DNA from: Caryophanales bacterium UBA3935
GTDB taxonomy: Bacteria; Bacillota_I; Bacilli_A; ML615J-28; CAG-698
DNA length: 5,675 bases
Assembly: GCA_002385755.1 (NCBI GenBank)
Contig: DGED01000012.1
Coordinates: 1-5,675 of the forward strand
Direction of reading: 5' to 3'
The position numbers and the translations under genes are program-made. The notes under the pieces were generated by a model that saw only the letters and a program-made list of their open reading frames with translations, was not told the origin of the DNA and did not search any database. Positions within the stretch are counted from its first letter, which is position 1. Every line of letters begins with the position of its first letter. Below, piece by piece: positions 1 through 5,451 of this stretch.

Positions 1-74
1 CATTAAATTTTTTTATTATAATCTTCCGTTTTTTAAGTATATCACACTTTTATCAATAATACCATACATTTTGT

Positions 75-110
75 AAAAAAAAAATAAGAACCCGGGCCGG
101 GTTTTTATTT
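75..110 (-). terminator. Rho-independent terminator of the NahK-like gene
   Basis: Read on the minus strand, AACCCG-GCC-CGGGTT forms a 6-bp GC-rich stem (plus 89-94 with 98-103). After one mismatch, AAATAA (110-105) pairs with TTATTT (87-82), and a run of ten T follows (84-75). The lower stem contains the TAA stop codon of the kinase-like gene (107-105), so the hairpin starts on the stop itself. The stem and the U-run are seen directly; termination is inferred. Confidence 0.85.
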
Positions 111-1181
111 AGCGTTTGCCTGATTATAAAGAAAACTTACCGTGTTGCGCATCCCTTCGTAGTGAGTTTCGATATCTTCCACCAGCCTGAACTGGTTACG
201 GGCGCGATCGATATTTTGTTCCTTATAGAAGATATTGTATATTTTATTGCCCGCAAAATAATCGTTTAAATATCTAAGCCCGCTCTCGAGCGCCTTCAGG
301 CGCACGGCGTCGATAATATAGTCGGCTTCTTTTTGCGTGAGAAAATCGCGCGTTTCCGAAAAATACCCGCGTAGAAATTCCTTGAAGAAGGCGATATTTA
401 TGCGGACGAGGCTAAGATTGCTTTCATCCTCGCGGGTCGTCGACGTCAGCTGCCGGAGAGCTTCGCCCAAATCGTGAAGCAAAGTCCCGCGCGATGCCGC
501 GTCATAACAACTCACGGCAATCACCCTGTAGCTATTGACGTCAAAGATGAAGTTGTTCAGGCGGAGATTATTATGAACGACCCTTAACGGCAATTCGTCG
601 TTTTCGATAAAATGATCAAGAAGTTTTAAATCTTCTTTACGGTCCAAAACAAATTTGGCGTCATTATATAAAATGAAATTCTCGTCGGTAATTTTAAAAA
701 CGGTTTTCTGAAGCAAGTCCAATTCCTTCTCGATATTGGAGCACTCGGGAATCGGGCAATACAATTCTTCCAGCGGGAAGTCTTTAAGACTGCGGTGGAA
801 ACGGCCGATGGCCTTGCCGATTTCATAAATCATCCGGTTATTGATAATTTTCTTGAACAAACCGGCGCCTTCCGGCATTTTAAACCCGCGCCAATATGTT
901 CCTTCAATAACTATGACGTCGTTTTTCTCCTCGTCGGTCAGTTTTTCCGCCATAAACGAGACTGCCTGACCCCACTTCTCAAGATGCTTTTCGATAAGTC
1001 GGTAATTCGCCATCGCTTTCTCGGGACGGTTTACGGCCTTGCCGTCCACCGCTTCCAATAAGTAGCGGCCGTCGGATGCCTCAACAATATAACTGCGGTT
1101 GTAAAAACCCCTCCCGAATTTGACGACATTGTCGGTTTTCTCAAAAAGGCCGAGTTTTTTCAATGCTTCAAACATTATCAT
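105..1181 (-). CDS. NahK-like APH-fold protein, probable pseudokinase
   Basis: This 358-residue protein matches N-acetylhexosamine 1-kinase (NahK, aminoglycoside-phosphotransferase fold) in length and motif order. It has a glycine-rich loop FGRGFYNRSY (22-31), EGTYWRGFKMPEGA (93-106), IGRFHRSLKDFP (125-136), the catalytic-loop region VVHNNLRLNN (201-210), AVSCYDAASRG (222-232) with HDLGEALR (236-243), and a C-terminal block ending NQFRLVEDIE. Authentic NahK proteins phosphorylate GlcNAc/GalNAc at C1 for salvage of mucin or milk-sugar units. Here the catalytic Asp of HND is Asn205 (codon AAT at 569-567) and the metal-binding Asp of the IDxD motif is Cys225 (TGT at 509-507). The QRxN sequence I remember after the glycine loop is EAVD (43-46). 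Loss of both acidic residues argues against normal kinase activity, so a sugar- or nucleotide-binding or scaffold role is possible but unknown. The first ATG is chosen because AAGGAG lies 8 nt upstream; the ATG at codon 3 would be 14 nt away. The frame is intact, so this is not an obvious decaying pseudogene. No other hexosamine-salvage gene is visible. Confidence 0.85.
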   Translation of the reverse strand: MIMFEALKKLGLFEKTDNVVKFGRGFYNRSYIVEASDGRYLLEAVDGKAVNRPEKAMANYRLIEKHLEKWGQAVSFMAEKLTDEEKNDVIVIEGTYWRGFKMPEGAGLFKKIINNRMIYEIGKAIGRFHRSLKDFPLEELYCPIPECSNIEKELDLLQKTVFKITDENFILYNDAKFVLDRKEDLKLLDHFIENDELPLRVVHNNLRLNNFIFDVNSYRVIAVSCYDAASRGTLLHDLGEALRQLTSTTREDESNLSLVRINIAFFKEFLRGYFSETRDFLTQKEADYIIDAVRLKALESGLRYLNDYFAGNKIYNIFYKEQNIDRARNQFRLVEDIETHYEGMRNTVSFLYNQANAK

Positions 1182-1201
1182 GATATTTTCTCCTTATCCC
1201 A

Positions 1202-1237
1202 TAACGTTATTATACTATATATCGCTCGACTTCGCAA
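1202..1237 (-). promoter_or_regulatory. Sigma-A-type promoter of the NahK-like gene
   Basis: On the minus strand there is a -35 box TTGCGA (plus 1237-1232), a spacer of exactly 17 bp, and a perfect -10 box TATAAT (1214-1209). The predicted start of transcription near 1202 leaves a leader of about 20 nt containing AAGGAG. No convincing GC-rich terminator separates this gene from the DUF6512 gene upstream, so some read-through is possible, but the kinase-like gene clearly has its own promoter. Confidence 0.75.
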
Positions 1238-1273
1238 ATCTTTTTACAATTTTTTTTCAACATTTGTAGTTCT

Positions 1274-1831
1274 TTAGCGAATGCCGTAAAGACGATGACG
1301 GAAATCATAAAACAGAGCGACCTCCGGCGGGTCAAAAGTAAACCATATGAAAGCCGCCGCCAAGGCGATAAGAAGAAAAACGCCCGCAAAAAACAACACC
1401 CGCCGTTCCGGGAGACGCCGGTAAAGCCAAAGTCCCGCCGCCTGACCCGTCGCGACCGCCAATATATATATAGCCGCGTCGATAAAGGCCGACTCGATCC
1501 CGAAAGCCGAGGTGTAGAAATAATAAAAGGTAATGATGAGCCACAGAGGCGTTATGACCGCGAAAAAGGCGGCGGTAAACCACAAGCGCCCGGACGGCGA
1601 CGCCTTACCGCGAAGCGCCCAATAGCCGATAACCCACCACAGGAGCGCGGGCCAAAAAGCCATCTTTAAATGCTCCCAGACGCTTTCGTTCACGGGAAAA
1701 AAAGGAGCCAAAAACAAAGGTTTTCCCAAAAACGAAAAAGCAAAATGCATAAGAACGCCGATAAAGATGATAACCGGAACGCCGATAACGTGCCAGCGGG
1801 TCACGGCGTTTCGTAAATTTAATCTCTTCAC
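1274..1831 (-). CDS. DUF6512 family integral membrane protein
   Basis: A 185-residue, very hydrophobic protein with about five predicted membrane helices (roughly 15-36, 57-73, 84-103, 114-137, 144-164). I recognise the DUF6512 pattern: a histidine in the first helix (LMHF, 27-30), the signature PVNESVWEHLK (46-56) just before the second helix, YYFYTSAFG (103-111), and a closing FDPPEVALFYD...YGI block (166-184). Family function is unknown as far as I know. The polar NESVWEHLK segment between helices is the most conserved part and the likely functional site. The start is GTG (1831-1829): an in-frame TGA lies three codons upstream, and the next Met (residue 28) would remove most of the first helix. 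A GGTGA element 7 nt upstream is the only ribosome-binding signal. The gene lies between the Wzz-like gene (terminator between them) and the NahK-like gene (own promoter), so context gives no functional hint. Confidence 0.8.
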   Translation of the reverse strand: MKRLNLRNAVTRWHVIGVPVIIFIGVLMHFAFSFLGKPLFLAPFFPVNESVWEHLKMAFWPALLWWVIGYWALRGKASPSGRLWFTAAFFAVITPLWLIITFYYFYTSAFGIESAFIDAAIYILAVATGQAAGLWLYRRLPERRVLFFAGVFLLIALAAAFIWFTFDPPEVALFYDFRHRLYGIR

Positions 1832-1836
1832 AAATA

Positions 1837-1855
1837 TTCACCCGATAATAGTATA
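1837..1855 (-). promoter_or_regulatory. Possible -10 box and short leader of the DUF6512 gene
   Basis: After the terminator of the Wzz-like gene, the minus strand carries TATACT (plus 1855-1850), which fits a -10 box. No good -35 box is found 16-18 bp upstream. Transcription from it would start around 1843, giving a very short leader with GGGTGA (1842-1837) ahead of the GTG start. This is a weak prediction; read-through from the Wzz-like gene is the alternative. Confidence 0.3.
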
Positions 1856-1881
1856 TGTGAAAAGAAAGATCGCTATACTTG

Positions 1882-1910
1882 ATATATAAAATCCCGGCTC
1901 GCCGGGATTA
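1882..1910 (-). terminator. Terminator overlapping the stop of the Wzz-like gene
   Basis: On the minus strand AATCCCGG-CGAG-CCGGGATT forms a perfect 8-bp stem with a CGAG loop (plus 1909-1902 with 1897-1890). It is followed by TTATATAT, so the U-tract is short and interrupted. The left arm begins inside the TAA stop codon (1910-1908) of the Wzz-like gene. The hairpin is strong, but the imperfect U-run means termination may be partial. Confidence 0.7.
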
Positions 1911-3224
1911 GTGCCATTTATGCTTGAATAAAACGATCGCAGCGCCCAAGCCGCAGCCGACCAGCAACGCGATGGCGCTGTATAAGGATAGGTTGACCCC
2001 CGATTGGCGCTGGGGAGCGGTAAGCGGCCTAATGACCTCGCTAACTTTCACCTGGTTATGCTCGCCGATAATAACGTTGGCGTCGTCGATTAACTGTTCC
2101 AGGATGGCGACGGCAGCCGCGATATCCGCCTCGAGTTCGACGGCTTGCGCGGCCCGTTCTTCCTGATCAAACTCGTATTCGGAATCCTCGCCTTTGTAAC
2201 GCTCAATCATTTTGTCGTAATAGGCGATTTCATTTTCCAACTCAATAATGATTTTTTGCTGGTTTAGGAGGTTGTCCATAAGTTTGTTGTAATAAGTGTC
2301 AAGCTCGATGATTTGCGCGGGGTCGGCCCCGGGCAAGATAATCGTCTGCTGGTTCCCGTCGTAATTTTCGATTATTTCCCTAAGGTTCGCCTCGTACGCC
2401 ACCGCTTTCGAGAGCTCCGATTCCAGGCGGTTAATCTCGTGGGTATATTGGGAGATTAAATACTCCTCATTTTTCGCAAGATAATACGTGTCGATTCGCG
2501 ACGAGATCTGCTTGAGCGTCGTCCCGCGAAGCAAATTACAGCGGATTAAGATATCGTTAAAACCAATCTTCAAATTATTGGAGACGAAATGCTCGTTTTC
2601 CTCCAGGCGAAGCGACGCCGCCGATTCGATCAATTCAGTCTGATGGATGAGAATCTGGTAGATATCCACGTATTCAAGTTCGGTAAAATCAAGGTTAATG
2701 ATGTTGTTTACCTGCGTTTGATTAACGTATTTCTTATTGAAACGGACCCTAAACTGTTCCACCAGCTCGGTAAGCAAGGACTGCGCCTGGCTCACGCTAA
2801 TTTTGAGCGCGCCGTTGTTAAGCGAAAGCCGATAATAAGTCGGGTAATAATCGTATTTCTTTCCATCCTTAATCGCCTTCTCGATCTGCGAGACGATATT
2901 GCTTGGGATGATTGGGGTGATGACGATGGCGTTGCGCAAGTCATTGCCGTTAATATTAGAAAGGTTAAGTTTTTCAACCGTTTCAAGCAGAATGTAGGAA
3001 TCAATTAGATGCCTGTCATTAAAAGCGCTGCCGTCGGGATACTGCCCGTCGTCTATCCCTTCCCATTGCAAAGTTACGATCGTTGATACCTGCGACTTAC
3101 CATTATCGTATATTTTTACGCCGATAAGCGTGGCTGTCAACACAATCGCGACCGTAAGGAGAATTATAAATTTCCCCTTCCATAAAACTTTAAACAACTC
3201 CTGCAAACTGATTTCTTTTTCCAT
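1908..3224 (-). CDS. Wzz-type polysaccharide co-polymerase-like membrane protein
   Basis: This 438-residue protein has the layout of chain-length determinant (Wzz/FepE/Etk N-terminal) proteins. A short cytoplasmic start ISLQELFKVLWKGK (5-18) leads into a first membrane helix (about 18-38). A large extracytoplasmic domain (about 40-398) is rich in helical coiled-coil-like sequence (about 250-290, 310-345, 350-390). A proline-containing RPLTAPQRQSG (399-409) precedes a second helix (about 411-433) and a basic tail KHKWH. Such proteins control the length or export of cell-surface polysaccharide. No Walker motifs or C-terminal tyrosine kinase domain are present, so this is the non-kinase form, and no glycosyltransferase, flippase or kinase gene is adjacent. 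Only the ATG at 3224-3222 is available: an in-frame TAA lies 13 codons upstream with no other ATG, GTG or TTG between. The best Shine-Dalgarno, AAGGAG, is unusually far (16 nt); a weaker AGAAG is 7 nt away. Family assignment rests on topology and end motifs; the central domain is divergent. Confidence 0.75.
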   Translation of the reverse strand: MEKEISLQELFKVLWKGKFIILLTVAIVLTATLIGVKIYDNGKSQVSTIVTLQWEGIDDGQYPDGSAFNDRHLIDSYILLETVEKLNLSNINGNDLRNAIVITPIIPSNIVSQIEKAIKDGKKYDYYPTYYRLSLNNGALKISVSQAQSLLTELVEQFRVRFNKKYVNQTQVNNIINLDFTELEYVDIYQILIHQTELIESAASLRLEENEHFVSNNLKIGFNDILIRCNLLRGTTLKQISSRIDTYYLAKNEEYLISQYTHEINRLESELSKAVAYEANLREIIENYDGNQQTIILPGADPAQIIELDTYYNKLMDNLLNQQKIIIELENEIAYYDKMIERYKGEDSEYEFDQEERAAQAVELEADIAAAVAILEQLIDDANVIIGEHNQVKVSEVIRPLTAPQRQSGVNLSLYSAIALLVGCGLGAAIVLFKHKWH

Positions 3225-3266
3225 AATGATTCTTCTGTCTCTCCTTCCGTGTTTGTTCGACGTTTA

Positions 3267-3283
3267 TTCGTATTATATACGAA
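3267..3283 (-). promoter_or_regulatory. 17-bp inverted repeat over the -10 box of the Wzz-like gene
   Basis: TTCGTAT-TAT-ATACGAA (3267-3283) is a perfect inverted repeat with 7-bp arms and a 3-bp centre. Its minus strand includes TATAAT (3277-3272), a consensus -10 box about 50 bp upstream of the ATG of the Wzz-like gene. No acceptable -35 hexamer lies 16-18 bp upstream. A symmetric site covering a -10 box is what a repressor operator looks like, and the missing -35 would also fit an activator-dependent promoter. Promoter and operator roles are inferred. Confidence 0.45.
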
Positions 3284-3343
3284 ACAAGTTGTGTTTTTAT
3301 TGTTTTTTCCCCAATGACAGTTTGCTTTAGAATAAAACTCTTC

Positions 3344-3444
3344 GGTTATTGTCTTGCCTTGCGTATGCAAAAGCGAGTAATCCGGGCCGCCGCTTTCGGG
3401 TCGGCGCCGACGCGGTTGCCGGTTTCGTATCCCCGCCGATAACC
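3344..3444 (-). ncRNA. Candidate structured RNA or regulatory element
   Basis: Read on the minus strand, GGTTAT (3444-3439) can pair with ATAACC (3349-3344), closing a 101-nt segment. Inside, nested complementary pairs occur: CCGG (3422-3419) with CCGG (3385-3382), CCGC (3415-3412) with GCGG (3393-3390), and the 12-bp palindrome GTCGGCGCCGAC (3411-3400). Just before the closing arm there is a small hairpin TTGC-ATAC-GCAA (3370-3359) that two wobble pairs could extend. The block is much more GC-rich than its flanks. A string GAAACCGGCAACCG recalls part of the S-box (SAM) riboswitch core, but other hallmark elements are missing, so I do not assign a class. It could be a leader element of the Wzz-like gene if transcription starts upstream of it, a separate small RNA, or only a DNA-level palindrome. 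Confidence 0.35.
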
Positions 3445-3500
3445 CCTTAACAACCACGCAAATATTTACCACATAAACGACTATTTTCCAACAACTTTTT

Positions 3501-3530
3501 ACAAAAACCCCGTTTTTTTGAAAACGGGGC
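3501..3530 (-). terminator. Rho-independent terminator of fhs
   Basis: On the minus strand CCCCGTTTT-CAAA-AAAACGGGG forms a perfect 9-bp stem with a 4-nt loop (plus 3529-3521 with 3516-3508), followed by TTTTTGT (3507-3501). The stem starts 7 nt after the TAA stop of fhs. This is a classic intrinsic terminator. Confidence 0.92.
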
Positions 3531-3536
3531 GGTTAT

Positions 3537-5198
3537 TTACATTAGTCCGGTGACTTTTCCTTCCGGCGTGAGGTCGATGCGCAGGGCCATCGGGGATTTC
3601 GGGAGTCCCGGCATCGTCATGATGCTTCCGGTAAGGCAGACTATAAACCCGGCGCCGGCGGAAAGCCTGACTTCTTTGATATGAACGGTATGGTTGTCGG
3701 GGACGCCGACGATTTTCGGGTTATCGGTAATCGAGTTCGGAGTCTTCGCCATGCAGATATAGAAATCGCGATACGGCGAGTCATCAAGCCGCCTTAAGTC
3801 GCGAAGCGCGTCGGGCGCGTATTCGACGGCGCTCGCGCCGTAGACGCGGTAACATATTTTCTCGATTTTCTCCAAGACCCCTTCGTCCCGTTTGTAAAGC
3901 GGCGCGTAGGAAGTTTCCGCGAGGTTTTCAAGCGCCTTTTCCGCCAGCTCCATCCCGCCGGCCGAGCCCTTGGAAAACACCTCGCTTTTGGCGAGCGGGA
4001 CATTTGATTCTTTCGCCCAAGCTTCCATAAAGGCGATCTCCTCGGGCGAGTCGCTTTCAAACAAATTGAGCGCCACGACCGCCGGCAAATTATACAAGGC
4101 GACGGTATCCAGGTGCCGCTTTAAGTTTTTCACGCCCCGGCGCAGGGCGTCGACGTTGCTTACCGAGAGTTCCTTCAAACTTTGGCCGCCGTGATATTTA
4201 AGCGCGCGGATCGTCGCCACTACCACAACGAGATTCGGGTTCAATCCCGCTTCCTGACACTTGATGTCAAGGAACTTCTCGGCGCCGAGATCGGCGCCGA
4301 ACCCAGCCTCGGTAATCACGTAATCGGCGAGTTTCAACGCCAGTTTGGTGCCGATAATCGAGTTACATCCGTGGGCGATATTGGCGAACGGACCGCCGTG
4401 AACGATCATCAAGTTATTCTCGAGCGTCTGCACTAAATTCGGCTTCAGCGCGTCCTTAAGCAGCACCATGAGAGAGCCCGCGACGCCCAAATCCCCAACA
4501 GTTACCGGCCGGCCGTCGCGGCGATGAGCGACGATCGTCCGGTCAAGCAACCTTCTTAAATCTTCATGATCACGCGCCAGGCATAAAATCGCCATGATCT
4601 CGCTTGCGACGGAGATATTGAAGCCGTCAAAGCGCGGCGTCTCCTTAGCCGACGAAAGTCCGACCTGGACGCGGCGCAGGGCGCGGTCGTTCAGGTCGAG
4701 ACAGCGTTTCCAGCCGACGTTTTCGGGATCAATATCAAGCTCGTTCCCCTGGAAAATGTGGTTGTCAATAACGGCGCTGATAAGATTGTTCGCGGTAGTG
4801 ACGGCGTGAATATCGCCGGTAAAATGAAGATTAAGCTCGACCATCGGGTTAACCTGGGCGTAACCGCCGCCGGCGGCGCCGCCCTTGATCCCGAAAACGG
4901 GTCCAAGCGACGGCTCGCGCAGCGCGCCGATACACTTCTTGCCCATCCGGCACAACGCGTCCACGAGACCGATCGTCGTCGTCGACTTTCCCTCGCCCGC
5001 GGGCGTCGGCGTGATAGCCGTGACGAGAATCAACTTCCCGTCTTTTTTCCCTGCGAGCCGGTTATAAACAGCAGGTTCCACCTTCGCGATATACTTCCCG
5101 TAACTGAAAAGCTCGTCGCCGCCAATGCCGAACTTGCGGGCGAGCGTCTCGATCGGTTCGAGTTTGGATCGGTTAATGATTTCGATATCGGATAACAT
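3537..5198 (-). CDS. fhs: Formate-tetrahydrofolate ligase
   Basis: This 553-residue cytoplasmic enzyme makes 10-formyl-THF from formate, THF and ATP. It supplies formyl groups for purines and fMet, and forms the methyl-branch entry of the Wood-Ljungdahl pathway where that pathway exists. Near-full family length and motifs are clear: P-loop TPTPAGEGKST (63-73), REPSLGPVFGIKGGAAGGGYAQ (94-115, given for position), DNHIFQGNELDID (145-157), VHGGPFANIAHGCNS (266-280), TEAGFGADLGAEKF (296-309), and the C-terminal GAGFIVCLTGSIMTMPGLP (514-532). The folate-stacking Phe is kept (Phe380), but the usual Trp of the SEVWAKGGEGG segment is Phe408 here (SEVFSKGSAGG). No other folate gene is adjacent. It has its own promoter and terminator, so it is probably a single-gene unit. 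The N-terminus MLSDIEI fits the family, so ATG 5198 is secure even though the only strong Shine-Dalgarno lies 46 nt upstream across a hairpin. Confidence 0.97.
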   Translation of the reverse strand: MLSDIEIINRSKLEPIETLARKFGIGGDELFSYGKYIAKVEPAVYNRLAGKKDGKLILVTAITPTPAGEGKSTTTIGLVDALCRMGKKCIGALREPSLGPVFGIKGGAAGGGYAQVNPMVELNLHFTGDIHAVTTANNLISAVIDNHIFQGNELDIDPENVGWKRCLDLNDRALRRVQVGLSSAKETPRFDGFNISVASEIMAILCLARDHEDLRRLLDRTIVAHRRDGRPVTVGDLGVAGSLMVLLKDALKPNLVQTLENNLMIVHGGPFANIAHGCNSIIGTKLALKLADYVITEAGFGADLGAEKFLDIKCQEAGLNPNLVVVVATIRALKYHGGQSLKELSVSNVDALRRGVKNLKRHLDTVALYNLPAVVALNLFESDSPEEIAFMEAWAKESNVPLAKSEVFSKGSAGGMELAEKALENLAETSYAPLYKRDEGVLEKIEKICYRVYGASAVEYAPDALRDLRRLDDSPYRDFYICMAKTPNSITDNPKIVGVPDNHTVHIKEVRLSAGAGFIVCLTGSIMTMPGLPKSPMALRIDLTPEGKVTGLM

Positions 5199-5251
5199 CG
5201 TTTCACGGCATAACGGAAAGGCTAACGGCTCTCCGTTATGCCCGCTCCTTT
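5199..5251 (-). promoter_or_regulatory. fhs ribosome binding site split from ATG by a hairpin
   Basis: On the minus strand the leader reads AAAGGAG (5251-5245), CG, a hairpin, GTGAAACG, then ATG. The hairpin has perfect 11-bp arms GGCATAACGGA (5242-5232) and TCCGTTATGCC (5217-5207). These extend by a G-U, an A-U and a G-C pair to a 14-bp stem with the 8-nt loop CCGTTAGC. Linear spacing from AAAGGAG to ATG is 46 nt, and with the hairpin folded only 10 nt remain. No ATG, GTG or TTG lies at normal distance from AAAGGAG, so it has no other obvious target. The arm nearest the gene also contains a minimal ATG-CCG-TGA (5211-5203). The hairpin has no U-run, so it is not a terminator. Confidence 0.75.
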
Positions 5252-5269
5252 CTTAAAATATTATAACCT

Positions 5270-5305
5270 CAATAGCATTATACTAAATCAGTTCGCTTTA
5301 TACAA
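5270..5305 (-). promoter_or_regulatory. Promoter of fhs
   Basis: On the minus strand there is TTGTAT (plus 5305-5300) as a weak -35, a 17-bp spacer, and a perfect TATAAT (5282-5277). The predicted start near 5270 gives a leader of roughly 70 nt, long enough to contain the AAAGGAG and the hairpin before the fhs ATG. A second TATAAT occurs at 5265-5260 without a usable -35. Confidence 0.65.
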
Positions 5306-5345
5306 TATTTTTTTATCCGGATGTTTTATTAAATGCCGGGAATAT

Positions 5346-5374
5346 TTAAAAATTGAAAGACGCTTAAGTCTTCC
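5346..5374 (-). terminator. Probable weak terminator after the small membrane protein gene
   Basis: On the minus strand GGAAGAC-TTAAGC-GTCTTTC forms a 7-bp stem with one G-U pair (plus 5374-5368 with 5361-5355). It is followed by AATTTTTAAAT. The stem is short and AT-rich, so strength is doubtful. It sits about 80 nt after the stop of the 47-residue gene and just ahead of the fhs promoter. Confidence 0.45.
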
Positions 5375-5417
5375 CCAAAGCTCATTAATTAGCCAAACCG
5401 ACCGGTATCCTATCTAA

Positions 5418-5451
5418 AGCGATTATCAAACAATGCTTTCTTCAAATCGCT
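5418..5451 (-). repeat. Inverted repeat directly after the small gene's stop
   Basis: AGCGATT (5418-5424) and AATCGCT (5445-5451) are perfect 7-bp inverted arms separated by 20 nt. On the minus strand the first arm starts right after the TAG stop of the 47-residue gene. No U-run follows, so it is not a standard terminator. It could be a 3'-end hairpin of the message or chance. Confidence 0.3.

Larger units (their letters stand above)
3225..3536. other. 312-base gene-free spacer between fhs and the Wzz-like gene
   Basis: No convincing gene lies here. From the fhs side it holds the fhs terminator, an AT-rich stretch with a poor promoter-like pair on the minus strand (TTGGAA, 17 bp, TGG-TAAATA), a GC-rich block with nested inverted repeats (about 3444-3344), a second AT-rich stretch, and the TATAAT box inside the 17-bp inverted repeat. 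Short open frames crossing it on both strands lack ribosome binding sites. Confidence 0.7.

Noticed and set aside
1..44. CAT at 1-3 as the start codon of a next minus-strand gene, with an extended -10 (TGATATACT, 44-36) as its promoter
   Set aside because: No Shine-Dalgarno lies upstream of this ATG, the -35 region is poor, and nothing beyond position 1 is visible, so a gene cannot be supported.
1295..1669. Plus-strand 124-codon frame opposite the DUF6512 gene
   Set aside because: Highly charged, low-complexity antisense product of a membrane-protein gene; no translation signals.
3314..3442. Plus-strand 42-codon frame through the GC-rich spacer (starts MTVCFRIKLFGY)
   Set aside because: There is no ribosome binding site or promoter ahead of it, its composition is arginine-rich as expected from GC-rich noncoding DNA, and the block is better explained by paired stems.
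3344..3444. Assignment as a SAM (S-box) or c-di-GMP riboswitch
   Set aside because: Only the GAAACCGGCAACC-like string and a closing stem match loosely. The conserved GGAGGGA and GGUGCUAA parts of S-box, and the GACGCAAAGC core of c-di-GMP-I, are absent. Kept only as an unclassified candidate.
3164..3472. Minus-strand 102-codon frame from a GTG through the spacer into the Wzz-like gene
   Set aside because: No Shine-Dalgarno, very basic low-complexity start, and it overlaps the well-supported Wzz-like gene in another frame.
4758..5195. Plus-strand 145-codon open frame opposite fhs
   Set aside because: A shadow of the strongly conserved fhs gene, with an arginine-rich product and no ribosome binding site.
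5199..5251. fhs leader hairpin read as a transcription attenuator or mobile-repeat end
   Set aside because: No U-run follows the hairpin, no competing antiterminator stem was found, and there are no target-site duplications or second copy in the window.
5341..5397. Minus-strand 18-codon frame starting MSFGEDLSVF
   Set aside because: No ribosome binding site, and it runs through the probable terminator hairpin.
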